Source: Endomicrobium sp. (lineage in GTDB: Bacteria > Elusimicrobiota > Endomicrobiia > Endomicrobiales > Endomicrobiaceae). From it: DNA of 64,000 bases. The DNA lies in NCBI GenBank assembly GCA_031262585.1, contig JAISHK010000004.1, forward strand, positions 62,001 to 126,000, in the 5' to 3' direction. The position numbers and the translations under genes are program-made. Shown here piece by piece: positions 30,748 to 42,128 of this stretch (its first letter is position 1; each line of letters begins with the position of its first letter). The notes beneath the pieces were generated by a model. That model did not search any database and was not told the origin of the DNA. It saw only the letters and a list, made by a program, of their open reading frames with translations.

Positions 30748-32319
30748 ATGAAACAAATATTAATATTTGATACAACATTAAGAGACGGTTCTCAAGGTGC
30801 TGGTATATCATTTACCATTGAAGACAAAATAAAAATAGCAAAAGCATTAGATTCTTCTGGTTTTACTTACATTGAGGGTGGTTGGCCAGGAGCTAACCCT
30901 AAAGATAATTTATTTTTTGAGCAAATGAGAAAAACTCAGTTAAAAACTGCAAAACTTACAGCCTTTGGCTCAACGCGACATAAAAACAAAAAGACTTCAG
31001 AAGACAAAAGCTTAAAGGCACTAGTTGAATGTGGAGCTAAAACAGCATGCATATTTGGAAAATGTTGGGATCTTCAAGTAAAATATGCTTTAAATACAAC
31101 AAACGATGAAAATCTTAAAATGATTAGTGAAAGTGTAGCTTTTCTTAAATCCAAAAAATTAGAATTAATATTTGATGCTGAACATTACTTTGATGGATAT
31201 AAAAACAATAAAGAGTATGCCTTTAAAACAATAAAAGCTGCTATGGATGCCGGTGCAGATGTAATATGCTTATGCGAGACTAATGGCGGTATGCTTCCAT
31301 CCGATATACAAACTATAGTTAAAGAAACAATAAGTGCTTTCCCAAAAATCAAATTTGGTATACATGCACATAATGATTCTGAATGTGCTGTTGCAAATTC
31401 TATAGTCGCTGTAGAGGAAGGATGTACACTAGTTCAAGGAACAATAAATGGCATAGGTGAAAGATGTGGAAACACAAATTTATGCTCTACTATACCTGCT
31501 CTCCAAATAAAAAGAAACTACAAATGCTTATCTAAAAAAAACTTGACAAAATTATCTGAATTATCAAGATATGTTGACGAGATAGCTAATCTTATTACAA
31601 ATGATTCATGTCCTTACGTAGGTAAAAATGCATTTGCCCATAAAGCCGGTATTCATGTTTCTGCTATAACAAAAACTCCAGAAACTTACGAACATATAGA
31701 TCCAGCTCTTGTAGGAAATGCTAGGAGAATTTTGATAAGTGATTTATCTGGTAAAAGCAATGTTATATCCAAAGCAACAGAAATGGCAATAAATATGGAA
31801 GATGTTCCAGAAAAAGTTAAAAAAATCATAAATATAGTAAAAGAAAAAGAAAATAACGGATATCAATATGAAGATGCAGATGCTTCTTTCTTTTTACTTA
31901 CAAAAAAAACATTGGATTCTTTTAAACCTTTTTTTCTTTTAAAAGAGTATAGAGTTTCTATAGAAAAAGATATCAATGGTAATATTGTTTCAGAAGCAAC
32001 AGTTAAACTTTATGTAAGAGATAAAGAAGAACATACTGTAGCAGAAGGTGACGGTCCGGTAAATGCTTTAGATCGTTGTCTACGAAAAGCTTTAATAAAA
32101 TATTATCCAGACATAAAAGACATTACTCTAACTGATTTTAAAGTAAGAGTTGTGAACAGCAAAGCAAATACAGCTGCAAAAGTAAGAGTATTAATTGAAT
32201 CTACAGACAAATCAAAAAGTTGGGGAACTGTTGGCGTGAATGAAAATATAATAGATGCTTCTTGGCAAGCTCTTTCTGATTCTATTGAATATAAATTGCT
32301 CAATTGCTCTAAAAAATAA
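30748..32319 (+). CDS. cimA: (R)-citramalate synthase, CimA type
   Basis: The ORF track starts at GTG 30736. The ATG at 30748 is preferred because GGTGAG lies upstream, giving 523 residues. The catalytic barrel begins ILIFDTTLRDGSQGAGISFT; the metal-site HAHNDSECAVANS and GTINGIGERCGN motifs are present, followed by a C-terminal regulatory domain. It condenses pyruvate and acetyl-CoA to citramalate, a threonine-independent entry to isoleucine. Homology to 2-isopropylmalate and homocitrate synthases exists, but EGGWPGANPKD points to the CimA group. Confidence 0.92.
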   Translation: MKQILIFDTTLRDGSQGAGISFTIEDKIKIAKALDSSGFTYIEGGWPGANPKDNLFFEQMRKTQLKTAKLTAFGSTRHKNKKTSEDKSLKALVECGAKTACIFGKCWDLQVKYALNTTNDENLKMISESVAFLKSKKLELIFDAEHYFDGYKNNKEYAFKTIKAAMDAGADVICLCETNGGMLPSDIQTIVKETISAFPKIKFGIHAHNDSECAVANSIVAVEEGCTLVQGTINGIGERCGNTNLCSTIPALQIKRNYKCLSKKNLTKLSELSRYVDEIANLITNDSCPYVGKNAFAHKAGIHVSAITKTPETYEHIDPALVGNARRILISDLSGKSNVISKATEMAINMEDVPEKVKKIINIVKEKENNGYQYEDADASFFLLTKKTLDSFKPFFLLKEYRVSIEKDINGNIVSEATVKLYVRDKEEHTVAEGDGPVNALDRCLRKALIKYYPDIKDITLTDFKVRVVNSKANTAAKVRVLIESTDKSKSWGTVGVNENIIDASWQALSDSIEYKLLNCSKK

Positions 32320-35300
32320 TATTACAGTTTATATCTAAAAATTAATTTATAATTTGAATACCTGTTACATTCAAGATTTTTAAACAATTTTTTATTATTG
32401 AGACGCCTGTATGACTTAATATAAATTGGATACGTAACAAATATTTTCAACCTCGTATTCAGGTCTTGACAAAATGGTAATTAAGGTAAGCGTGCCTACC
32501 CTATATCAGTTTTTACTAGTTTTCAATAACACGGTCATCTGTTTGATGAATAAAAGTATTCAATAATATTACAAACTTTCGTACTTTAATCAGTTTTTCA
32601 CAATCTAAATGTAATCTTTCAAAACTCTTATTTTATCACAAATTCTTTCCTTAGACTGATAATTTGTAATATCATTTTCGCTATGTTGGCATCACTCTTT
32701 TCCCATGCAATAAACCATCAATTTAAACTACAATCAATAAATGTGCTTATTGAACTAACTATTCCGCGCTTAAAACTTAAAAATCCATCTATACATTTAA
32801 TGATCACATCTTTGTGCTTCCGAATACATTATTGACTTTTTTATACTCGTAATTCAAAAAAATATTATCTCTTACTTTTTCATAAAAATTTCCAAGCTTT
32901 ACTTCAGTTATATTTTCTATTTTCATACTTTTTTACAAAACCTTAAATATTAGTTATTGAATAATATTTATCAAGTTTGACTATATCTCATTCAATCTCT
33001 TCAATAAATGCTTGTCGTATTTGCTAATTTCAACAATTTTAATATATCTATTATTCAAATTGCTTTAATCATTTTCAAATAATTTTTAAATCTCTAATTC
33101 TACTTTAACAACAATTGCTTCTTTTTAAAATTCTATTTTACTTATACTCTCTAATATAAATTTATCAAACATAAATTTAAAATCCGCTAGTAACAAGTAC
33201 TAAAAACCAACCTCTAATCAACTACTACAATTTATTTGAGTATTTAATTTTATGCACTTGCCATTTTACTCAATCTCATTATTGGAAGCAAAATAATTTT
33301 CTTTTCTTTTATTAAAATAAGTCATCTGGATATAAAATATTACCGAAATCTGCTATAAATTTTTGTTTTTTCTAAAAGGTAAATTGCATTTATTCCAATG
33401 TATCACTAAAAATGAATCATTAACTTGTATTTTTACTTCTTTCTTATTTACTTTGTACTCTTTTCTATTTCTTCATACTATTTCGAAAAACTATAAAATA
33501 TTTTTTTTTGTGATGATTTGCTTTTCAACAATTACATTCTCAATAATATTATTATTTATTATTCACTAATACCACACGGAATTTCGTTACAAAATGACTT
33601 TCTTATTTAACTTCAAAAACTAGTTGATTAAAAGTTTAGAACAGAAGAACTTGAAAGAAGAAACAGTTCTACTAACGAAAGAATAATATTATTAATAATT
33701 TTTATAATTTTAGTAACAATATTTTTTTTATTGTAACAACATTTTTAAAGACCTAACAATTACAGTTTCTACTTTTATTGATTTTTGGTAAATTTCACTA
33801 TTTATTTCGGAATGAGAGTAGAATTTAATTTGAATCACTACACACCTTTATCTGACAAGTCCCATTTTATCTTATCCTTTATACTTTATCAAATTTTAAC
33901 TATTTCGCTGTCGTGCAATTAGCGATAACAAAATTCCAAATAATATTATTTTTATTTTATTCTCATTCATCTCATTCATGTTTTATATACAATATCTTAT
34001 TTAATTTTTTTTGTTTTTCTTCTTTACATCTTTGACAATCTCTATTTCTGTGATTTGGAGTTTTGCTCATTAACATTTATTATTTCTTTCTATTAATCTC
34101 TTTTCATTCATTATTCATTACGGTACTTAAATATTAAAATCAATTATTTTTTTCACTTTAATTTGATCATAATAAATATAATAATTATTAAAAATTATTA
34201 TATTTGTAAGAACTAATATACATTAAGTTGTTAATTCCTAAACAAAATACTTTGTCACAACGTTAAATCTCATAAAAAACAACTTAACTTTACTACATCA
34301 AAATTGTTTTTTATTCAGTGTCAACACTTTCTTTTAAACTCACTTTAAAATAGATAAAAGCATATCATCTTTCATTTTCGGCACATTCAAAATATTTATT
34401 TACAAATACAATACCCATATTTAAAAATGATATTAATAATATTATTATTCTCATATTGCTTAACAATTTTATACAACACTATTGGACTCCACCTATTATC
34501 CTAATATTATTGGAGAAATTATCACGAAATTATACAAATAAACATTAGCTTTTAATAGACATAATTAAGCATAGCGTAACATAACATTTATTATAAAATG
34601 ACACGTCTTAATTTCCTCTTTCTTTTCACTACTTTGCTAATTCACTATTATCTCTTAATTCTAAATTTTTCCATCAAAAAAATCTATGTTTTTTATTTCT
34701 GCTAATTTCGTGAGAATATATGATTTATACATATTAAAACAATACAGCAAGCAATACTATCGCGTATATCACGATAAAAGCTGAACTTAAAATTAAACAT
34801 TTTTTGCTATTAAATAATTAATATGATACTATAAAAACTTTAAAACCCTATTGCAACTTACAGTCAACAGCAAAGTATACTATGTAATGAAATGGATACG
34901 ACTTTTTACTGATATTTGCAAAACTATTTTCTATTTACTTTATTATAACTCTAATTTAACTATATCCAGATCTTTATTTCAACATTTAATTCAATAATTC
35001 CACAGTTTACCTTTTACACAACTTTTAACTTATCTCTTACCTTTTTTTAAACGCTCCTTGTTTTTTCACCAATGATCGTTAACGCTCACTAACACTTATT
35101 ATATTCCGCCTTCTATAATATCTATTAATAGTCTTGGAAAATTTTTAGATTAGATAAAAAACTTAATGATTTCATATTTTATACTCTCAAATTTAAACTT
35201 ATCAATTTCTGCGAACATAAATTTAACATTGACTTACTCACATTTTATATCTAATAACAAAAACCATAACATATCGTTATATTATTTCTTTACACCATTT

Positions 35301-35407
35301 ATTGAAAACAAACCTTAATTTAGATTTACTTTGACGAAAAAGACTGACTGTTTGTTACACACTGAAATAAACAAGTTACAAGTAATATAGAAAAGTCTTG
35401 AATTTTA
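32320..35407. other. Gene-poor region of about 3.1 kb
   Basis: Very AT-rich; all frames are broken every few tens of codons. A plus-strand piece at about 33640-33738 reads RTEELERRNSSTNERIILL then a hydrophobic tail and stop, perhaps the end of a dead membrane protein. The listed ORF at 33363-33569 has no recognisable motif. No family was identified. Confidence 0.45.
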
Positions 35408-35481
<74 letters not shown>

Positions 35482-35571
35482 ATTTTAAAATATTGTACAA
35501 ATTATTTTCTACTTATTGTGTTTTATCAAATTTGTTATGCTTTGTCAAACTACAATAACAAAATTGGATTT

Positions 35572-38253
35572 TCAAATAAAAACATAAAAACACCATGTCC
35601 CTTCATTGTAACACCATAAAAAGTATCTGCAATCTACATCATACATTTCAATTTTATTAAAATCATTCTTAACTTCTTCATAATCTTTTAAAAAAAATTC
35701 GAATAATCTTTTCTCTAAATCGTTTTTTTGATACTCAAAATTCTTTAAATTAATTTGCAAATTATTCACCTCACTATTTAACTTATCAACCTCACTTCTC
35801 AAATCGTGCAATTGACTAACTTTACACCCAACATATCTTGCAAAAACCTTTTATTATTTAAAAAATTTGTATTTCAGTTTTTTTGATTTGTTCTTTACGA
35901 AGTTGCTGAATTTTTAGCGTTTCTATTTTCTAGGAAGCAAGTAACTCTAAAAATTTCTTATCGTTTTTTATAACTTTATTTTCATTATTGCATTTTTTTG
36001 TTTTATACTAGCAATATTATTTGCATTTGCAATATATTGTTGTCTTTTTTGCTTATTTTCCAGCTCTAAAACTTTTTTATCCAAAATACTTCCCGTCTGC
36101 ATCATTCTGAAGCAATACGTTCCTCTTTTTTGCTAATAAATATATTATCTTCTACAATTTTTAACTCTTTATTAAGCTTATTTTCTTCATTATTACAATC
36201 TATCAATTTTCTTGCAAAAACAGATATTTATGTCTACTATTTTTTCAGTAATATTTTTTATATTATTTTCCTTTTCTTTAATTTAAACATGCTTTTCTTC
36301 AATTTGCGTTTTTAATTTTACAAAACCAAAATTTAATCTATCTTTTTCAAAATACAAATTAATTTAAAGTTCATTTATCTGTCCTATTTCAGGATGCATT
36401 AAAATAATTTTTTACTTAAATTCCCAATTTTTTTGAAGTTTTTTTATTTATTCTTCAATTAGCCAGATTTTTCAAAAGATATTTCCCCTCCATTTTAAAC
36501 TATAGCATCTCCATAAATTTTGTTTGCAAATACAAAAGCTACACAACATTATAAAACAAATTATCTTTTCGTCCAAAAGACCATATTTTAAATATCATAT
36601 AAGTTCTGTATTATATCTCCTACTTGGCAATCCTACTTTAGAATTTTGATGATATGAATTCGAAATTTTAACAACAATTATAAAAGAAGTCTATTCATAC
36701 TATTTTTTCTAAAAACTTAATTGATTGTTCCGTTTGTCGTATTGTTTGACAAACAAAATAATTTAATTTCTCAGCTAGAGAGTTAAAGCTACAAGTTTTT
36801 CATTATCTTTATCAGTATTAATTAACTACTTATGGGATCTCTTGCCAAGCTACTCAAACCTTAACACAGCTCTTATAGAAATTTTTTACTGGATCCATTT
36901 TGATCAAATTCCTTAAAAATAGTTATATGAGAATTGTTTGAAGCAAAAGATTCTTGGTATTATAATAAAAAATTCATTATTTTTTTTCATTCTCAGAAAT
37001 AGCTTTATTTATCTCTTATTTTTTTACTTTAAAAAAATGTAACGATTTGTTTACATTAATAAAATCCATTTTAATAACAGCAATTTCATCATTTGTAAGT
37101 TCAAGGCCAGTGTCAAACCTTGTTATTATCTTTTGCAAAGAAGTCACGTCTGTGTCAAAATGTGGTTTTGCTGTTACAAAAGTGCTGCTTTTAAACTAAC
37201 TTTCCGATCTTTTCACGTTTCAAGTTCAGATATTTTTAAACATACAATAGCTTCTTTTAATACACAAATTCCATAAAATTAGTTTTTATTAAATCATATC
37301 GTTGCTCTTTTACCTTATATTCGTTCTCAAATTTGGCAATCTCTTCCTTCAAAGAACTATCATCTATATTTAAAGTAAGTTCTCGTGAAAAACTATCTTT
37401 TTCAGACTTTATTTTCTGTTCATGTTGCATTGCATATTACATTACTTGATCTGCAAAATCTACAGGCATTTTTATTTCACTTAAAGTCTTTATTCATATT
37501 TTACATACTGTTCACTTTTATCGTTTAACAACAACCTCACACCCTGCACTTCAGCATCAAGTTGAACTACAAGAACATTTATGGATTTAAATTCTTTTAC
37601 CTTAGATTCCAACTCAATTTTTATTCTTTTTATCTCTTTATCATCACAAAATATATTTTTAACTAAAGCTGCTATTTTATATTTTACCAACTCTTTCTGA
37701 TATTTTTTATATCGTTCTGTTTTCTTAACAGACGTATCTAAAACTGTCATTTGTCGTTTATGTTATAAAAACATCGGACAAACTAGGACATTATCTACCT
37801 CTATTTTTTTAAGCCTTCTTAATGTCTCTCTCTTCCTGATTTTATATTTTGACACTCCAACAACTCTTTTATATCTTTAAGTCTACATTGCACTTTATTA
37901 ACAAAATACTCACTTCACCCATACCTGAATAATCTTCTTGCTACAACAATCTCAGAATAACTTACTGGCAAAATATTTTGAGAATTATCAAAACTAAGAG
38001 AAACTTTCGCCATCCCTCAGTACTTTTGGTTTGGGGTTCACTAAATATCATTTCCTGCATATTTGAATTTCTCATTAACTTAGCTTTTTTTGTTCACACA
38101 AGGCAAACCAACCAGCGGCTAGAAATCCGATATTTTGGATTTACCACAACCCATTAGACCACATATTATACCAAAAATTTCAGGCTCAAAATTAAAAATC
38201 GTTCTATCAGCAAATGATTTAAAACCGCATATCTCAACTTTCTTTAAATACAT
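35572..38253 (-). pseudogene. smc: Decayed chromosome-segregation ATPase SMC
   Basis: From ATG 38253 the minus strand reads MYLKKVEICGFKSFADRTIF and then an altered P-loop MGCGKSKIS before a stop. Next comes RNSNMQEMIFSEPQ and, in another frame, GEVSIFLIKCNVDLKI, matching the SMC head in order. The 37490-37750 frame (LDTSVKKTERYKKYQKEL) and the 35572-35811 frame (DLRSEVDKLNSEVNNL...) are coiled-coil pieces. About 2.7 kb remains of an expected 3.5 kb; the C-terminal head with signature and Walker B motifs is absent before tRNA-fMet. SMC compacts and helps segregate the chromosome. Confidence 0.9.
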
Positions 38254-38784
38254 TTATATTCTCTTATCAAACACAGCATATTTCTAAATAAAAAGAATAC
38301 AATTTAATATCTGTTAAGTATTCCTTAAATATTTATCAATTATGTTATATATTTCTTACAATAAATAGAAACAAAAAAACAATAAAAATAATTTTTTTAA
38401 ACTTTTATGTAAAGTTTTTGCTTTCAACATACTTTACACTTTCTAGTTGCTATTTCCAAAATAATATCACCTTTAAGATTTACAATTCTTGCTGAAAAAA
38501 CATTTTTTTGGATTAAATATATCTAATCAAATTTTCAATAATCAGAAACAAACCTATAATAACAACCTTTAATCTTTTTAAACTCTATATGATAGGTCTG
38601 TCTAAAAAATATAAAACTTTAGAATTATCATTTTGATACTATATTCAAAATACTATCATAACTTTAATTTTTTAAGGATGTATTGATCAAAACCATTCAA
38701 AAAAGAATCATAATACAAAAATATTTTTTAAACTAATATTTAAAATATTACAACTTTTAAAAACAGAAAATAATTTTATAAAAC
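38254..38784. other. Spacer without genes
   Basis: About 530 bases of AT-rich sequence between the smc remnant and the acyltransferase gene; no motif or hairpin stood out. Confidence 0.5.
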
Positions 38785-39903
38785 TTAAATATTAGAATCT
38801 CCATATATCGCATATTTCTTATAAATTCTACCATTCATCATTTCAGCAGTACGCTGCGTCATTATATTATCATCAAGAACCCAAGAAAGCTCACAATTTT
38901 TATATCCAATTTTTAAAGCATTTTTTAAACCCTTTTCATACATAACGGCTTCTATACCCTTATGTCTATACTCCTTGACAACTCCCATTATCATAAGTCT
39001 TAAGCTATCTATTTTTTTTCTATAATAAAAAAACTTAAAAATTCCAAAAGGTAGCAAACTCCCATTAAGTTTTTTTAGTACCTGATTATAATCCGGCAAA
39101 GAAATAAGTATACCTACAGGAACATCGCCTATAATAGCCATTATCACCATTTCAGGTTCTACTAAAAGCTTCAACTTTGAAGCTATTGCCTTAAACTCTT
39201 CGTTACTCCAAGGAACAAATCCCCAATTTTTTCCCCATGCTTTATTATATATTGACATTATACTTTTTAAATCTTCTTTAAACAGATCTTTACGAATATT
39301 TCTAATTTTTAACATTGGCATTTTCTTTTTAGTCATAGCCACAATTCTTTCTAATCTATCCACTCTAGAATCTTGCAAAACATCCATATTATAAGCATAA
39401 AGATCTTTTATTTTTTTCAAACCTGATTGTTCTGCAAGATTTAAATAATACTGAAAGGTATAAGGCATCATAAGACTTGGAGCAATATTGAAACCTTTCG
39501 ACAAAAAACCACACTCGTCATTAGAAGAAGGATTCATAGGACCAATCATTTTATATATCTTATTTTCTTTCAGCCAATTTTTTACAGATGAAAAAAGTTC
39601 TTTTGCTACTTTGATATCATCAATACATTCAAAAAAACCAAAAAAACCGCACCTATCATTATGAAAAGATATATAATTATAGTCTATTATTGCCGCAATC
39701 CTTCCAACAACTTTATTTTCATCATTGCATGCTAAAAAAAGTTGCTTTTTAGCATGCATCCAAAAAGGATTCTTATTCCCAAGTTTTGCCATCTCCTCTG
39801 AAACCAAGGGTGGAACCCATGGACTTACTTTTGAATAAATTTTCCACGGGAAACGCACAAACTGTTTTAACTGTCTCTGATCAGTCACTTTAATTATTTT
39901 CAT
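38785..39903 (-). CDS. GNAT-fold N-acyltransferase, candidate bacterial ceramide synthase
   Basis: 372 residues. The opening (RFPWKIYSKVSPWVPPL), PFWMHAKKQLFLA and IGPMNPSSNDECGFL belong to a large GNAT-like family often annotated only as acetyltransferase (YghO-like). The C-terminal half has MGVVKEYRHKGIEAVMYEKGL, a GNAT acyl-CoA-binding motif (V..EYRHKGI). From memory, bacterial ceramide synthase (bCerS) of Caulobacter-type pathways is in this superfamily and is encoded near serine palmitoyltransferase, as here. It would N-acylate a sphingoid base. The gene starts 28 bases after the spt-like stop. Substrate is inferred from context. Confidence 0.7.
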   Translation of the reverse strand: MKIIKVTDQRQLKQFVRFPWKIYSKVSPWVPPLVSEEMAKLGNKNPFWMHAKKQLFLACNDENKVVGRIAAIIDYNYISFHNDRCGFFGFFECIDDIKVAKELFSSVKNWLKENKIYKMIGPMNPSSNDECGFLSKGFNIAPSLMMPYTFQYYLNLAEQSGLKKIKDLYAYNMDVLQDSRVDRLERIVAMTKKKMPMLKIRNIRKDLFKEDLKSIMSIYNKAWGKNWGFVPWSNEEFKAIASKLKLLVEPEMVIMAIIGDVPVGILISLPDYNQVLKKLNGSLLPFGIFKFFYYRKKIDSLRLMIMGVVKEYRHKGIEAVMYEKGLKNALKIGYKNCELSWVLDDNIMTQRTAEMMNGRIYKKYAIYGDSNI

Positions 39904-39931
39904 CTCATCATCTCACTTAACTCTTATGACA

Positions 39932-41122
39932 TTAGGGAACTATCACTCCTAATTGTTTCCCAACTTTCTCAAACTTTTCAAGAATAAAATTCAAATGAGC
40001 ATCAGTATGAGTAGCCATATAACTTGTCCTTATTATAGACTGTCCTTCAGGAACTGCAGGAGTTACAACTGGAGAAGCAAACACTCCTTCATCAAAAAGC
40101 ATTCTCCACATTTTAAATGCAACCATATCGCTTCCCACTGTTAAAGGAATGATAGGCGATTGTGAATGACCTACATTATATCCCATAGATTTAAAAGCTT
40201 CTTTCATTTTACTTGCAGTATTCATAAGATTTCTTCTTCTCTCAGGCTCAGTGATAATCAAATCTAAAGCAACATCTATTGCACCAACACATGCCGGAGG
40301 AAGACTTGCAGTAAAAATTATAGTCCTTGCACTATGTTTAATATAATCAATAACTTTTGACTTACTTGCAATAAAACCACCTATTGATGCTAAGGATTTA
40401 GAAGCTGTAGCCATCAATACATCAACATTATCTTCCATATTAAAATGCTCGCCCACTCCCCTTCCATTGACACCTAATACACCCAAAGAATGCGCCTCAT
40501 CAACAAAAACCTTTGCCCCATATTTTTTAGCAAGTCTTGATATTTCTGGAAAATTTGCAATGTCACCTTCCATGCTAAAAATTCCATCAATTACAATAAG
40601 CATACCATTACCTTTATGCTTAATAAGCTGTCTTTCTAAATCAGACATGTCATTATGTCTAAATCTTACCATCTCTCCAAAAGATAGACGACAACCATCT
40701 ATAATTGAAGCATGATCTAATTTATCTGTAATCAAAATTTCGCCTTTACCAACCAAACATGAAAGAGAACCGAGATTTGAATGATGTCCAGTGGTAAAAA
40801 GAATCGATTCCTCTTTACCTACGAATTTAGCAAATTTTTTTTCTACTTTTTCATGTAAATCATTAGTACCATTTAAAAATCTTGAACCAGTACAAGATGT
40901 TCCATATTTTTTTACTGCATTTATAGAAGCTTCTATTACTTTAGGATGATTTGCAAGGCCAAGATAATTATTTGAACAAACAACAACTTTTTTAGTCCCA
41001 TTAACTATAATTTCTGGACCTTGTTCAGATTCAACTCTATGAAAATATGGATAAAAACCACTACTTCTTAATTTATCAGCGGCAACAAAATTAAAACATT
41101 TATCAAAAATATCTGAATTCAT
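39932..41122 (-). CDS. Serine palmitoyltransferase-like alpha-oxoamine synthase
   Basis: 396 residues, PLP fold type I. Visible features: NNYLGLANHP, GSRFLNGTNDLHEKVE, DKLDHASIIDGCRLS, the DEAHSLG aspartate, and the PLP lysine in ATASKSLASIGGF. The family also holds KBL, BioF and HemA. The YPYFHRVES opening and KSLASIGGF around the lysine resemble bacterial serine palmitoyltransferases as I remember them (Bacteroides type), more than KBL or BioF. It would condense L-serine with an acyl thioester to a 3-keto sphingoid base. Neighbours (reductase before, acyltransferase after) support this. Confidence 0.8.
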   Translation of the reverse strand: MNSDIFDKCFNFVAADKLRSSGFYPYFHRVESEQGPEIIVNGTKKVVVCSNNYLGLANHPKVIEASINAVKKYGTSCTGSRFLNGTNDLHEKVEKKFAKFVGKEESILFTTGHHSNLGSLSCLVGKGEILITDKLDHASIIDGCRLSFGEMVRFRHNDMSDLERQLIKHKGNGMLIVIDGIFSMEGDIANFPEISRLAKKYGAKVFVDEAHSLGVLGVNGRGVGEHFNMEDNVDVLMATASKSLASIGGFIASKSKVIDYIKHSARTIIFTASLPPACVGAIDVALDLIITEPERRRNLMNTASKMKEAFKSMGYNVGHSQSPIIPLTVGSDMVAFKMWRMLFDEGVFASPVVTPAVPEGQSIIRTSYMATHTDAHLNFILEKFEKVGKQLGVIVP

Positions 41123-41147
41123 TTATATTATCCTCTTTTTATAATAA

Positions 41148-42128
41148 TTAAAAAAAATTATTTATTAAATACCAATTATACGTTACTTTAGAAGCAACTT
41201 CAAGACATGTAAACTTAATATTTAGATCATTTTCTGCTGGTTTAGTTTCAGCTATCCAATACTTTTGAAGTATTTCTGAAACCTTTTGATTATTCAATAT
41301 AAAAGATTTTTTTGTTACAATAGATATCGCTCCTGCCATAAAACCAACAAATTTAAAAACAAAATCTGGAATTGGTAAAGGAATTGTGTTTACATTAGCT
41401 ACATAAGATATAATTCTACCTACGTCATACCATGTATAACTTTGAGGATTTGCGAGATAATAAATATTATTATCACTTTTTTTATTCTGCAAACATACAA
41501 ACGTAACTTTTGCTACATCTTTTACATAAACAAGTTGAAGAAATTTTTTTGTTATAGTAAACGGTCTTAAATGTCTATTTATTAACTTAAAAAATATATA
41601 AACATCTTTATCACGCGGCCCATAAATGACCGCGGGTCTCAAAATTGTATACGGTATTTTTCCCAAAAATAATTTTCTAATCTCAGATTCGGCAATAAAT
41701 TTACTCAGTCCATAATCAGAAATTGGAGTTTCAATGTCATTTATTTTCTTAAAATTTTTAGTATTTGAAGGCCCCATAGCTGCTTGAGAAGAAATAAATA
41801 TAAATTTTTGTAATTTACGATTATTATTTAAAATTGCCAAACATAGATTTCTAGTATTTTCAACATTTACTTTAAAATATTCTTCTTTAGATGTTGCTCG
41901 CAAAACTCCAGCACAATGAACTACAGCATCAACATCTTTAACTATCTCTTCTAAAAATTCTATATTATTTAAATCACCATACCTATAGTCAATAGGCAAA
42001 TTCTTTATCCATCTTAAATTTGACATTTTTCTTACAACACATATAACATGATAATTTTCTTCTAATAATGTTTCAACTATATGACTTCCAACAAAACCAC
42101 TCGCACCAGTAACTAAAATTTTCAACAT
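41148..42128 (-). CDS. NAD(P)-dependent epimerase/dehydrogenase, candidate ceramide reductase
   Basis: The ORF track starts at 42149; ATG 42128 is preferred because GAGGAC lies six bases before it, giving 326 residues. N-terminal ILVTGASGFVGSHIVE is a Rossmann loop, with catalytic serine in ISSQAAMGP and YxxxK as YGLSK. It is an extended short-chain dehydrogenase of the 3-beta-HSD/epimerase type. First of a three-gene operon with the SPT-like enzyme 25 bases downstream. In the known Caulobacter and Bacteroides pathways a comparable epimerase-like protein (CerR) reduces the 3-keto group. Function here is inference from operon content. Confidence 0.7.
   Translation of the reverse strand: MLKILVTGASGFVGSHIVETLLEENYHVICVVRKMSNLRWIKNLPIDYRYGDLNNIEFLEEIVKDVDAVVHCAGVLRATSKEEYFKVNVENTRNLCLAILNNNRKLQKFIFISSQAAMGPSNTKNFKKINDIETPISDYGLSKFIAESEIRKLFLGKIPYTILRPAVIYGPRDKDVYIFFKLINRHLRPFTITKKFLQLVYVKDVAKVTFVCLQNKKSDNNIYYLANPQSYTWYDVGRIISYVANVNTIPLPIPDFVFKFVGFMAGAISIVTKKSFILNNQKVSEILQKYWIAETKPAENDLNIKFTCLEVASKVTYNWYLINNFF

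Noticed and set aside
33363-33569. Plus-strand ORF of 68 residues
   Set aside because: Phe/Leu/Ser-rich translation of T-rich DNA without a motif or start signal.
36130-36315. Plus-strand ORF of 61 residues
   Set aside because: Lies opposite the smc remnant and reads as its antisense.
39932-41122. Reading the oxoamine synthase as KBL of threonine breakdown
   Set aside because: The neighbouring dehydrogenase is not of the threonine-dehydrogenase type and the motif context fits serine palmitoyltransferase better, although it is not excluded.
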